Source: JAAYHG01 sp012735455 (GTDB lineage: Bacteria; Bacillota; DTU030; DUMP01). Taken from it: a stretch of 64,000 nucleotides of DNA. The stretch lies in assembly GCA_050951365.1 (NCBI GenBank), contig JBMNIX010000010.1, positions 191,146-255,145 on the forward strand. Direction: 5' to 3'. Below the pieces are notes generated by a model. That model saw only the letters and a list, made by a program, of their open reading frames with translations, ran no database searches and was not told the origin of the DNA. The number at the start of each line of letters is the position of its first letter. The first letter of the stretch is position 1. Position numbers and translations under genes: made by a program. Shown one piece after another: positions 43,682 to 52,813 of the stretch.

Positions 43682-44707
43682 TTATGCCTGTGGCCTGGTC
43701 GCACCGAAGTGGGAGACAGCTTCTTTCAAGAGATCGCGAACAGGAAGGTTGTAAGGGCAGCGGCGCTCGCACTCGCCGCACTCAACGCAGGCATCGGCCT
43801 GAACGTTTAAGGCCCAGTATCGTTCTGCAGCCCACTCCTTGAGCCCGTAGCGACTCCAATAGCCGTCAAAGGTGAAGATTGTAGGGATAGCTATACCTTG
43901 GGGACAAGGCTGGCAGTACTCACAGCGCCGACAAAAGCGGTTACCCAGCCTTGCAATCTCTGTTTGCAGTTCATTGCGCTCCTCGTCCGTAAGGGGCACG
44001 AACTTCTCTGCCAAGGCTGTGTTCTCCTCTATCTGGGCTACTGAGTCCATGCCAGGGATGATGGTGGAAACAGGGAAATCCAGAAGAAAGCGCAGCGCCA
44101 GGTGGGCAGGCCGCAGGGCACCACCGGCCAGGGGTTTCATTACAATGACCCCTAAGTCATGTTTCTCGGCCAGAGGCAGCAGGCGCTCGGCTCCCTCCAA
44201 CTCCGCCGCGTTGAAGGGGAACTGGATGGTTTCAAACTCACCGGTCTGTACCGCCTCCACCAGCACTTCCATGATGTGTCCGGTGATGCCTACATGCCGT
44301 ACTTTCCCTTCCAACTGCGCGGCACGCAGAGCCGCCAAGGCGCCATCAGGAGCAAGAACGCGTTTTAGCTCTTCTTTGGTGCGCACATTGTGCAGCTGAT
44401 AGAGGTCAACATAATCCCGTTTAAAGTTGTGTAAGCTGGCATCAATATCACGTGCCATCTCATCGCGCCCACGGGCCATGGACTTGGTGGCAACGTAAAT
44501 GTCATCACGTTGCAAGCCCAGCGCCAGACCAAACTTTTCTTCGCTATCAGTATAGCCCCGCGCCGAATCAAAAAAGTTTATTCCAGCGGCGATGGCAGCA
44601 CTTACTACAGCCTTGGCATCCTCCCTGCCTACCCGTTGAATTGGTATTCCCCCCATCCCTATTAGGGAAACCTTAAGCCCTGTACGACCCAGGCGCCTTT
44701 TTTCCAT
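43682..44707 (-). CDS. Aldo/keto reductase with C-terminal 4Fe-4S clusters
   Basis: A 341-residue predicted oxidoreductase. An AKR barrel (about 1-265; LGRTGLKVSLIGMGG, FFDSARGYTDSEEKFG with the catalytic tyrosine, KRDYVDLYQLHN) is followed by two cysteine motifs: CRRCEYCQPCP near 270-280 and CVECGECERRCP near 316-327. Such fused AKR-ferredoxin proteins occur widely in anaerobes; the electron partner and substrate are unknown. GGAGGG lies seven bases before ATG 44707, five codons inside the longest frame. Confidence 0.88.
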   Translation of the reverse strand: MEKRRLGRTGLKVSLIGMGGIPIQRVGREDAKAVVSAAIAAGINFFDSARGYTDSEEKFGLALGLQRDDIYVATKSMARGRDEMARDIDASLHNFKRDYVDLYQLHNVRTKEELKRVLAPDGALAALRAAQLEGKVRHVGITGHIMEVLVEAVQTGEFETIQFPFNAAELEGAERLLPLAEKHDLGVIVMKPLAGGALRPAHLALRFLLDFPVSTIIPGMDSVAQIEENTALAEKFVPLTDEERNELQTEIARLGNRFCRRCEYCQPCPQGIAIPTIFTFDGYWSRYGLKEWAAERYWALNVQADACVECGECERRCPYNLPVRDLLKEAVSHFGATRPQA

Positions 44708-44920
44708 CAGCGAACCCTCCACTGTCTAGCTTTGTCTTTATTATGCGTTCTGCTGCAACTCTCGGCAAGAAACACTGAAAAGCCGTTAGACCGAATGCTT
44801 GTTCTTATTTATGCCAGAGGTTATATCTTGCAGGAACGTGACTAAGATATGGCGAATAATATCCAACAGCCGAAAAGAAATCGTACCTTTCATGAAAGCC
44901 CCCAAAAGGAGGTTCTGTAA

Positions 44921-45373
44921 ATGTCCCCGATCCTGGATACCGTCATCGAGTTCTTCACCGAAGACGATTGGAAGTTTTCCCGGTTAGAAGGTAAACCGGT
45001 TATTACCCTGCCCTGCAGCGGTCGCAACGGCAACTGGCACTGCTTCGCTGAAGCACGCGAGGAACAAGAACAGTTTATTTTTTACTCTGTATGCCCAGTA
45101 AAGGTTCCCGAGTCAAAGCGTAGTGCCGTCGCCGAGTACATCACCCGCGCCAACTACGGCATGGTGATAGGCAATTTTGAGCTCGACTTTAACGATGGTG
45201 AGGTCCGCTACAAGACCTCAATAGATGTTGAGGGAGATGCCTTGAGTCCCGCTCTGGTGAAAAACATGGTTTACATCAACTTGAGTACCCTGGATCGTTA
45301 CCTACCTGGCATTATGGGCATCATCTACGCAGGTCTTACACCGCTACAAGCCATTTCCCAGGTTGAAGGCTAG
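44921..45373 (+). CDS. YbjN domain-containing protein
   Basis: A 150-residue soluble protein of the YbjN type (PVITLPCSGRNGNWHCFAEAREEQEQFIFYSVCPVKVPESKRSAVAEYITRANYGMVIGNFELD). The fold resembles type III secretion chaperones; the function is unknown. AAAAGGAGG lies seven bases before ATG 44921. It is monocistronic. Confidence 0.82.
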   Translation: MSPILDTVIEFFTEDDWKFSRLEGKPVITLPCSGRNGNWHCFAEAREEQEQFIFYSVCPVKVPESKRSAVAEYITRANYGMVIGNFELDFNDGEVRYKTSIDVEGDALSPALVKNMVYINLSTLDRYLPGIMGIIYAGLTPLQAISQVEG

Positions 45374-45450
45374 CTTACAGCCCTACGCGGACACCGGTCA
45401 GCACCATTTTTGTACCATCATCTTCGCGGATTGGTAAAGGTATAGCCAGC

Positions 45451-45485
45451 AAAAACCAACCCTGCCACAGCAGGGTTGGTTTTTT
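45451..45485. terminator. Bidirectional terminator between ybjN-like gene and folD
   Basis: A perfect 12-bp stem AACCAACCCTGC/GCAGGGTTGGTT (45454-45465 with 45470-45481) and a 4-nt loop. A T-run follows on both strands. Confidence 0.92.
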
Positions 45486-45514
45486 GATTGCAACGATGGG
45501 GTCTATAATTTAGG

Positions 45515-46381
45515 CTAACATTTTTGGGCATCCTTCACCTGTGCTCCCCGGGCCAACTCCAGGGTATTAACCAGTAGCATCGCAATAGTCAACGGCCCTA
45601 CCCCACCCGGCACCGGGGTCAGGTACGAAGCTACTTCATGCACACCCTCGTAGTCCACATCGCCCACCAGTCCCTCAGGCAAGCGGTTGATGCCAACATC
45701 CACCACCACAGCTTCAGGTTTCACCATGTCCGCCGTAATAAAGCGCGGCCGACCAACTGCTACTACCAGAATGTCTGCCATACGTGTAACCGCGGCTATA
45801 TCCACCGTCTTGCTGTGGCACACCGTAACAGTGGCGTCCCGTGCCAAGAGGAGCTGGGCCACCGGCCTGCCCACAATGCCGCTGCGACCCACCACCACGG
45901 CTCGCTTACCAGCGATCTCTATACCGTAACGATCTAAGAGGTGAATTATGCCTTTCGGAGTGCAGGGCTCGGGAGCTTCAAGGCCCGAACTCAGGTACCC
46001 TATGTTTAAGGGGTGAAAACCGTCCACATCCTTCGTCGGGTCGATGGCGGTGATGACTCTTAACGGATCAAGATGCTCCGGCAGTGGCAACTGTACCAGG
46101 ATACCGTGTACTTTCGGATCAAAGTTCAGGCGCCGTACCAAGGTGAGGAGTTCTTCTTCACTGACATCTGCTGGCAGTGAATACGAAAACGATGCGATGC
46201 CAACCGCAGCACAGGCCTTTTCCTTTTGGCGCACATAAATCTGCGAGGCCGGGTCATGTCCCACCAATACCACTGCCAGTCCGGGAACAACTCCTTTTTC
46301 TTTCAGCCGCTCAACCCCAGCCTTTACAGCTTCCCTTACCTCGGCCGCAACCAGCTTGCCATCTAGAATCGCTGCCGCCAC
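45515..46381 (-). CDS. folD: Methylene-THF dehydrogenase/cyclohydrolase
   Basis: Bifunctional enzyme interconverting 5,10-methylene-, methenyl- and 10-formyl-THF. Of 288 residues, YVRQKEKA carries the catalytic tyrosine and lysine. GILVQLPLPEHLD and DVDGFHPLNIG follow, and the Rossmann part has VVGRSGIVGRPVAQLLL and TPVPGGVGPLTIAMLL. Together with fhs it forms the formate-to-methylene-THF branch and feeds PurN/PurH. Last gene of the minus-strand purine/one-carbon block. Confidence 0.97.
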   Translation of the reverse strand: MAAAILDGKLVAAEVREAVKAGVERLKEKGVVPGLAVVLVGHDPASQIYVRQKEKACAAVGIASFSYSLPADVSEEELLTLVRRLNFDPKVHGILVQLPLPEHLDPLRVITAIDPTKDVDGFHPLNIGYLSSGLEAPEPCTPKGIIHLLDRYGIEIAGKRAVVVGRSGIVGRPVAQLLLARDATVTVCHSKTVDIAAVTRMADILVVAVGRPRFITADMVKPEAVVVDVGINRLPEGLVGDVDYEGVHEVASYLTPVPGGVGPLTIAMLLVNTLELARGAQVKDAQKC

Positions 46382-46404
46382 ATCTATTCCTCCAGCCTTT
46401 CGTG

Positions 46405-48072
46405 TTAAAACAGGCCCTTAATATGACCCTTTTCATCTATATCCATATCCAACGCCGCCGGATGCTTGGGCAGCCCAGGCATAGTCATGATCTGTCCTGT
46501 TATGGGTACCAGGAACCCTGCCCCGGCGGACAGCCGGACCTGGCGTACGGTGAGGGTAAAACCGGAAGGACGCCCCAACAAAGCGGGGTTATCTGAAAGA
46601 CTGTACTGAGTCTTGGCCATGCACACCAGGAGATGATCCAGGCCGAGGGAGTGAATGGCTTCCAGATCGCGCTCTGCTTCGGCTGTATACTCCACGCGTG
46701 CGGCTCCGTAAATCTTGTGCGCTATGGCCGCAATCTTCTCCTTGGGTGATTGGTTCTCTTGATAAACAAAACTAAGCTTGGCCGTCTGCTTGGCGGCCTG
46801 AATCACCTTCTCTGCCAGTTCCAAACCTCCTGCGCCGCCCCGCTCCCATACCTCCGAGAGGGCAAAAGGCACACCAAGGCCTGCACATAACTTAGCTGTC
46901 AGGTCAAGTTCTTGCTCCGTATCTGTGGGGAAACGGTTGATGGCCACTACTGTAGGTACACCAAAAGAGCGGACATTCTCCACCTGTTTCTCCAAGTTGG
47001 CGAAACCTGCCTCCAAGGCAGCTAGGTTCTCCCGGCCCAGCTCTGCCTTGGACACCCCACCGTGCAGCTTAAGGGCCCGCACCGTTGCCACAATCACCAC
47101 AGCCCGTGGTTTGAGACCAGCCACCCGGCATTTTATGTCAAAGAACTTCTCTGCTCCCAAGTCCGCGCCGAAACCCGCCTCCGTTACCAAATAGTCGGCA
47201 AGCTTAAGGCCCAGCCGGGTAGCCATGATACTGTTACAACCGTGGGCAATATTGGCAAAAGGACCGCCGTGGACAAAAGCAGGGACGTGTTCCAAGGTTT
47301 GTACCAGGTTGGGCTTTAAGGCATCCTTAAGGAGCAGCGCCATGGCACCGGCAGCTTTCAGGTCTCCAGCCGTCACAACCTGCCCTGTGTAAGTATAGCC
47401 TACCACAATTCGAGCTAGGCGCTCTTTAAGCTCGGTTAGGCTGCCGGACAAGCAGAGAATAGCCATCACCTCGGAAGCCACGGAAATATCGAACCCATCT
47501 TCCCGCGGTACTCCTTGGCTCTTGCCCCCCAACCCGACCACAATGTGGCGCAGGGCGCGGTCATTCATGTCAAGAACCCGCTTCCAAGTAATACGCCGCG
47601 GGTCCAAGCCTAAGACATTCCCCTGCTGCAGGTGATTATCCACCAGGGCAGCCAGGAGGTTATGGGCCGTGGTCACAGCATGAATGTCACCAGTAAAATG
47701 GAGATTGATATCCTCCATGGGAACCACCTGGCTATAGCCGCCGCCAGCGGCTCCACCCTTGACCCCAAAGCTTGGGCCTAGGGACGGTTCCCGTAGCGCA
47801 ATGGCCACTTTTTTCCCCAAACGGGCCAAGGCCTGTCCCAGACCTACCGTAATGGTGGTTTTTCCCTCACCGGCTGGCGTGGGATTAATAGCTGTAACCA
47901 AGATAAGCCTGCCATCGGGCTGGTCTTTCACGCGTTCCCATGCTGCCGGGGTCACCTTGGCCTTATAGTGGCCATAAGGTTCCAGTTCGTGCTCTTCTAG
48001 TCCCAAGGTAGCAGCCACAGCAGTAATGGGTTTTAATTGAGCGCTCTGAGCAATGTCAATGTCGCTATGCAT
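46405..48072 (-). CDS. fhs: Formate-tetrahydrofolate ligase
   Basis: ATP-dependent formation of 10-formyl-THF from formate, also the entry step of the methyl branch in acetogens. The 555-residue length is normal. Motifs seen are TPAGEGKTTITVGL (P-loop), FGVKGGAAGGGYSQVVPMEDINLHFTGD and PFANIAHGCNS. The frame is open seven codons upstream; GAGGGG before ATG 48072 and the MHSDIDIAQ start support this choice. It lies 36 bases after the TRAP binding-protein gene. Confidence 0.97.
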   Translation of the reverse strand: MHSDIDIAQSAQLKPITAVAATLGLEEHELEPYGHYKAKVTPAAWERVKDQPDGRLILVTAINPTPAGEGKTTITVGLGQALARLGKKVAIALREPSLGPSFGVKGGAAGGGYSQVVPMEDINLHFTGDIHAVTTAHNLLAALVDNHLQQGNVLGLDPRRITWKRVLDMNDRALRHIVVGLGGKSQGVPREDGFDISVASEVMAILCLSGSLTELKERLARIVVGYTYTGQVVTAGDLKAAGAMALLLKDALKPNLVQTLEHVPAFVHGGPFANIAHGCNSIMATRLGLKLADYLVTEAGFGADLGAEKFFDIKCRVAGLKPRAVVIVATVRALKLHGGVSKAELGRENLAALEAGFANLEKQVENVRSFGVPTVVAINRFPTDTEQELDLTAKLCAGLGVPFALSEVWERGGAGGLELAEKVIQAAKQTAKLSFVYQENQSPKEKIAAIAHKIYGAARVEYTAEAERDLEAIHSLGLDHLLVCMAKTQYSLSDNPALLGRPSGFTLTVRQVRLSAGAGFLVPITGQIMTMPGLPKHPAALDMDIDEKGHIKGLF

Positions 48073-48108
48073 GTAAACACCCCTCATCGGCATGTGTTAT
48101 CGGACTGT

Positions 48109-49128
48109 CTATTCCATTTGAAGGACCTCTAGGATTAAGTCTGAACCAAACCGCTGCGCGAATCTCTCGTAGACCGCCTGCATGGCCACTCGGAAGGTTG
48201 CCGGGGCTGGTTCAGTTACCTGTACACCGGCAGAAATGAGTCTGCCCAACAGCGCTTCATCCTGCTGTTTAATAAGACCGCGCTGGTAGGTAGCAACTTC
48301 CTGTGCCGCTTCCCGGAAAACCTGTTGCTCTTCCTGGGTTAACTGGTCGAAGGCGGTCTTGCTCATAAGGAGCAGCGAAGGCGAGTAGATGTGGCCGGTT
48401 AAGGCCAAGTGCTGCTGCACCTCATAGATCCCTTGGTTATGAATGGTGACAATCTGATTCTCTTGGCCGTCGATGACCTCTTGTTGCAAAGCGTTAAGAA
48501 CCTCACTCTCAGCCATGGGGATTGAAACCGCACCTAAAGCCTGAAAGGCTTCTTGATGAGCAGGTTTCTCCAGGGTACGTATCCTCAGGCCCTCAATATC
48601 GGCAGGCTCGTTTACAGGCCGTTTGGAGTTGGTTAGATGATAAAAACCATCTTCCCAAAAAGCCAAAGCCTTTATGTGCTTGGTTTCAAACCTTTGCAGA
48701 AAGCCCTGTCCTATGTGGCCATCTAATACTTTGTAAGCGTGTTCGCGATCGCGGAAGAGAAAGGGTAGATCAAGTACCGTCAACTCCGGCACAAGGGGAG
48801 CAGCAGAATCAAGGGGGGAAACCATAAGGTCAACAGTATTGATCTGGAGGCCCGGGATCAGGTCCTTCTCGCTACCTAGTCGGCCGTTGGGATAAATCTC
48901 GATCTCTATTTCAGCATTGGTCCTTTGCTTGACCAGTTCGGCAAACTTTTCTAACCCCAGATGGTAGGGATGGGTCTCTGCCACTGTATGCGCTGCTCTC
49001 AGGATCAGGGGGCGGCCCCCACCATCCTGCTGTTCGTCAGTCTGAGCGCCACCACAGCCGGTCAGAACAAGGGACAAAACCAGTAGGACAAGGAATAACC
49101 CAGCTATGAGCGCGCCCTCTCTCCGCAC
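48109..49128 (-). CDS. TRAP transporter solute-binding lipoprotein (DctP family)
   Basis: A 339-residue extracytoplasmic binding protein. The lipoprotein signal ends in LVLTGC (cysteine about 25). The mature part has the DctP pattern: LRAAHTVAETHPYHLGLEKFAELVKQRT, YPNGRLGSEKDLIPG, LRIRTLEKP with the carboxylate-binding arginine, and DGQENQIVTIHNQGIYEVQ. A carboxylate ligand is likely. No DctQ/DctM permease gene is in the window, and it sits between purD and fhs in the same direction. AAAGGAGG precedes GTG 49128. Confidence 0.9.
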   Translation of the reverse strand: MRREGALIAGLFLVLLVLSLVLTGCGGAQTDEQQDGGGRPLILRAAHTVAETHPYHLGLEKFAELVKQRTNAEIEIEIYPNGRLGSEKDLIPGLQINTVDLMVSPLDSAAPLVPELTVLDLPFLFRDREHAYKVLDGHIGQGFLQRFETKHIKALAFWEDGFYHLTNSKRPVNEPADIEGLRIRTLEKPAHQEAFQALGAVSIPMAESEVLNALQQEVIDGQENQIVTIHNQGIYEVQQHLALTGHIYSPSLLLMSKTAFDQLTQEEQQVFREAAQEVATYQRGLIKQQDEALLGRLISAGVQVTEPAPATFRVAMQAVYERFAQRFGSDLILEVLQME

Positions 49129-49209
49129 GGGGAGTCCTCCTTTAGGTAGAGATAGAAGCTATGCTTCTTGGCTGTGCTCCTACTGCGTCAAGTATTCGTT
49201 TTGGTTAGA

Positions 49210-50505
49210 TCATTTCCCTTCATTGCCGGTTGAAAAAGACCCGAGAGCGCGCCAGCCAATATCTCTTCTCAGGTGCAGCCCAGGAAAGTCTATCATCCCA
49301 GCTGCCTCATAAGCCCGCTCCCTGGCCGCTGCCAGGTCCGGGCCCATGCCCGTGATAGCAAGAACACGACCCCCTGCTGTCACCACCTGTTCTCCTTCCC
49401 GCCGTGTGCCAGCATGAAACACAAGCACATCGGGCTGCGCCGCAGCTTGTGCCAGCCCTTGGATAGGCAGGCCTGTCTCATAACGCCCTGGATACCCGCC
49501 AGAAGCTAAGACCACGGTGAGAGCAGCCTCGGGACGCCAGGCGAGGTGCAAGCTGTCCAGGCGCCCGGCCAGCGTGGCCTCGGCCACCTCCACCAAGTCT
49601 GTCTCGAGACGTGGCAGTACCACCTGGGCCTCAGGGTCCCCAAAGCGCGCATTAAACTCCAGCACTTTGGGCCCAGCTGACGTCAGCATTATACCTGCGT
49701 AAAGGACGCCATGGTAAGGACAGCCCTCGGCAACCATAGCAGCAACTGTCGGCTTAAGGATAGTGTTCTCCACCTGTTCCCTTATCTCCCGGGTCAACGC
49801 TGGAACAGGTGAGTAGGCACCCATACCGCCAGTGTTAGGACCGCGATCGCCATCAAAGGCACGTTTATGGTCTTGAGAGGCCTCCAGAGTAAGAACGTGT
49901 TCCCCATCGCTAAAGGCGAGAACGGTAACCTCCTCACCCTCCAGATACTCTTCTATGATCAGTCGGTCCCCGGCTGCACCAAAGCACCTTTCCGTCAAGA
50001 TCTCGTGGGCTGCGATCAAGGCCTCTTCCTTGGTGAATGCCACAATCACGCCCTTACCTGCCGCCAAGCCATCAGCTTTGAGCACCAGTGGCGCCCCTTT
50101 GGCTTCAATGTAGCTCCGCGCCTCCTCAAACTGGCTGAAGACCTGGTGTTCGGCAGTTGGAATGTTGTACTTCTGCATTAGCCCTTTGCTAAAGACCTTG
50201 CTCCCCTCGATGGCGGCGGCGGCCCGTGTAGGACCGTAGACCGCTAGACCATGCCCGACAAAGAGATCTACCAATCCAGCGGTCAACGGTGCTTCCGGTC
50301 CAACAACAGTCAGGTCAATTCGCTTCATCTGTGCAAACTGAAGCAGCCCGAGGCTATCTGTAGCGGCCACAGAAACATTCTCTGCGAGCTCCGCTGTGCC
50401 GGCATTTCCCGGTGCGGCAAAAACCTTTTTCACCCGCGGGCTCTGCGCCAGCTTCCATACCAAGGCATGCTCCCGGCCTCCGCTGCCAACCACCAGAACC
50501 TTCAT
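49210..50505 (-). CDS. purD: Phosphoribosylamine-glycine ligase
   Basis: ATP-grasp enzyme making GAR from PRA and glycine. The 431 residues include VLVVGSGGREHALVWKLA, the ATP-grasp region LVLKADGLAAGKGVIVA, EEYLEGEEVTVLAFSDG, DHKRAFDGDRGPNTGGMGAYSPVP and EFNARFGDPEAQ. Complete. It is the last classical pur gene of the operon, separated from purH by 119 bases without other features. Confidence 0.97.
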   Translation of the reverse strand: MKVLVVGSGGREHALVWKLAQSPRVKKVFAAPGNAGTAELAENVSVAATDSLGLLQFAQMKRIDLTVVGPEAPLTAGLVDLFVGHGLAVYGPTRAAAAIEGSKVFSKGLMQKYNIPTAEHQVFSQFEEARSYIEAKGAPLVLKADGLAAGKGVIVAFTKEEALIAAHEILTERCFGAAGDRLIIEEYLEGEEVTVLAFSDGEHVLTLEASQDHKRAFDGDRGPNTGGMGAYSPVPALTREIREQVENTILKPTVAAMVAEGCPYHGVLYAGIMLTSAGPKVLEFNARFGDPEAQVVLPRLETDLVEVAEATLAGRLDSLHLAWRPEAALTVVLASGGYPGRYETGLPIQGLAQAAAQPDVLVFHAGTRREGEQVVTAGGRVLAITGMGPDLAAARERAYEAAGMIDFPGLHLRRDIGWRALGSFSTGNEGK

Positions 50506-50624
50506 CCAATCACCTCCAAACTGGTATCTGCTCCAGACCCCTTCTAAACGTGGATCCTGACTCCTTCTCTTACAGTATCACGCCGAGGGTGTCCCTGTTC
50601 GTTCCTGAACCGTGAGCGGGTCTT

Positions 50625-52157
50625 TTAATGTCTGAAGTGGCGCAGTCCCGTAAACACCATTGCAATTCCAGCAGAGTCGGCCGCCCGGATAGAGTCCTCG
50701 TCGCGGATGGAACCGCCAGGCTGAATTATGGCCGTAACCCCAGCGCGGGCTGCTACCTCCACTGAGTCAGGCATGGGGAAGAAGGCATCAGAAGCCAGAA
50801 CAGCACCCTGGGCCTTCTCCTGTGCCTGCCGCACAGCGATCTCAACAGCGCCCACGCGGTTCATTTGTCCAGCACCTACACCTACTGTCTGGCCATCCCG
50901 AGCCAGCACGATGGCGTTGGACTTTACGTACTTGACCACCTTCCAGGCAAAGAAAAGGTCCGTTAGTTCTTTCTCCGAAGGTGCCCGTTTCGTTACCACC
51001 TTGAGGTCGGCCGGATTAAAGTCCTTCTCGTCCAGCTCTTGCACCAGCAGTCCGCCCCGCACCTTCTTGATGTCCCATGCCCCCTGTTCGCAATCAGGTT
51101 CCCCCACCAGGAGAATGCGGTTTTTCTTGGCAGCCAAGATGGTTTGCGCCTCTGCACTGAAACCTGGGGCAATAATGACTTCCAAGAAGATCTCATTCAG
51201 GGCGGCTGCCAGCTCCGCCGTCACCTCACGATTACACGCCACTATGCCACCAAAGATGGAAACCGGATCAGCATCGTAGGCCTTGCGCCACGCCGTCACA
51301 AGATCCGGCCCGACGCCTACTCCGCATGGGTTGGCGTGTTTTATGCCCACCACACACGGCTCGGAAAACTCCTGTACTAGTTCCCAGGCAGCATTGGCAT
51401 CACCAATGTTGTTAAAGGAAAGGTCTTTTCCTTGCAGTTGGCGGGCAAAGGTAATGCCATAGCGGCCGCCTGGCTCAGCATAGAGTGCCGCCCTCTGGTG
51501 CGGATTCTCACCGTAGCGCAGGTCGGCCAGCTTTGTGTACGTGAGGGCGAGGTGCTGGGGAAACACGTCCTCGCTTCCGGCCAGAAAACTGGCGATAACA
51601 CTGTCGTACTGGGCGGTGTGGGCAAACGCTTCCGCCGCCAGGTGATAAGCTGTTTCTGCGCTGATACCCCCCTCTTCCCGGAGCTCGCGTAAGATCGCAT
51701 CGTAACGGACGGGGTTTACTACCACGACCACGCCCTGGTGGTTCTTGGCAGCCGAGCGGACAAGGGTGGGACCGCCGATGTCAATGTTCTCAATCGCCTC
51801 GGCCAAAGTAACGTCGGGCCGAGCGATGGTGGCAGCAAAGGGGTAGAGGTTTACCACCACAAGATCAATGGGAGCAATGCCCATCTTCTCAAGCTGTGCC
51901 ATATGTTCTGGCAAGTCGCGCCGGGCAAGGATGCCAGCGTGAATCATAGGGTGCAGGGTCTTGACACGACCGTCCAGCATCTCGGGAAAGCCGGTAATCT
52001 CCTCCACCCGCCGTACCTTTATTCCTGCTTCCATAAGCGACCGGGCCGTACCGCCGGAGGAGATTATCTCCACCCCGAGTTCGGCTAGTCCACGGGCGAA
52101 CTCAACGATACCGTCTTTGTTAGATACAGAAATCAACGCCCGGCTTATTTTGATCAT
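50625..52157 (-). CDS. purH: Bifunctional AICAR formyltransferase/IMP cyclohydrolase
   Basis: Final two steps to IMP. The 510-residue protein has the N-terminal cyclohydrolase domain (ALISVSNKDGIVEFARGL, FPEMLDGRVKTLHP) and the C-terminal transformylase with RYGENPHQRAALY, GKDLSFNNIGDANAAW and IKHANPCGVG. Complete. It uses 10-formyl-THF, which the downstream fhs/folD provide. Confidence 0.97.
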   Translation of the reverse strand: MIKISRALISVSNKDGIVEFARGLAELGVEIISSGGTARSLMEAGIKVRRVEEITGFPEMLDGRVKTLHPMIHAGILARRDLPEHMAQLEKMGIAPIDLVVVNLYPFAATIARPDVTLAEAIENIDIGGPTLVRSAAKNHQGVVVVVNPVRYDAILRELREEGGISAETAYHLAAEAFAHTAQYDSVIASFLAGSEDVFPQHLALTYTKLADLRYGENPHQRAALYAEPGGRYGITFARQLQGKDLSFNNIGDANAAWELVQEFSEPCVVGIKHANPCGVGVGPDLVTAWRKAYDADPVSIFGGIVACNREVTAELAAALNEIFLEVIIAPGFSAEAQTILAAKKNRILLVGEPDCEQGAWDIKKVRGGLLVQELDEKDFNPADLKVVTKRAPSEKELTDLFFAWKVVKYVKSNAIVLARDGQTVGVGAGQMNRVGAVEIAVRQAQEKAQGAVLASDAFFPMPDSVEVAARAGVTAIIQPGGSIRDEDSIRAADSAGIAMVFTGLRHFRH

Positions 52158-52207
52158 ACGATAACCTCCCCGATGAAGAATGTCAGAAAAGATACCCCTT
52201 GACGAAG

Positions 52208-52813
52208 CTAGACAAAACTTACTCTGCGCCCTCTAACCTGCACCCGACCGGTGGCCATAAGACGGACTGCCTGCGGATACAACCGGTGTTCCGCTTTAAG
52301 AATGCGGGCAGCAAGCGTGTCCTCCGTGTCATCTGGCAGGACCGGCACGGCCGCCTGCAGCAGGATAGGACCGGTATCCATCCCCTCATCCACCAGGTGC
52401 ACTGTACAGCCCGATACACGCACGCCGTACTCAAGGGCCTGTCGCTGGGCATGGAGACCGGGAAAAGCAGGTAAGAGCGCCGGGTGAATGTTCAGGATCC
52501 GATTGGGGAAAGCCCGGATAACCACAGGATCCAACAGGCGCATAAAACCCGCCAGAGCAACAAGATCAGTACCCCATGACTTGAGGAGCGACACCAATGC
52601 CTCCCCATAATCCTGCCGCGAAGGATAATCCTTATCCTCAAGAACAACAGCACGTATTCCGTGGGCTGCCGCCCGCTGCAAAGCCTGGGCTGCAGGATTG
52701 TTGCTCACCACACCCACCATATTCACCGGCAGCGTACCTTCCTCCCAGGCAGCGATAAGCGCCTGAAGGTTGGTGCCGCGTCCCGAGGCCAGAACCGCCA
52801 GATTGGCCGTCAT
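52208..52813 (-). CDS. purN: GAR formyltransferase
   Basis: Transfers a formyl group from 10-formyl-THF to GAR. The 201-residue protein has LASGRGTNLQAL, GVVSNNPAAQAL, the catalytic NIHPALLPAFPGLHAQRQALEYGVRVSGCTVHLVDEGMDTGPIL region with Asn-His-Asp. The start overlaps the purM stop by four bases. Confidence 0.97.
   Translation of the reverse strand: MTANLAVLASGRGTNLQALIAAWEEGTLPVNMVGVVSNNPAAQALQRAAAHGIRAVVLEDKDYPSRQDYGEALVSLLKSWGTDLVALAGFMRLLDPVVIRAFPNRILNIHPALLPAFPGLHAQRQALEYGVRVSGCTVHLVDEGMDTGPILLQAAVPVLPDDTEDTLAARILKAEHRLYPQAVRLMATGRVQVRGRRVSFV

Noticed and set aside
49129..49209. Promoter TTGACG before the TRAP binding-protein gene
   Set aside because: No -10 box at 16-18 bases, so I treat the gene as part of the upstream transcript with low certainty.
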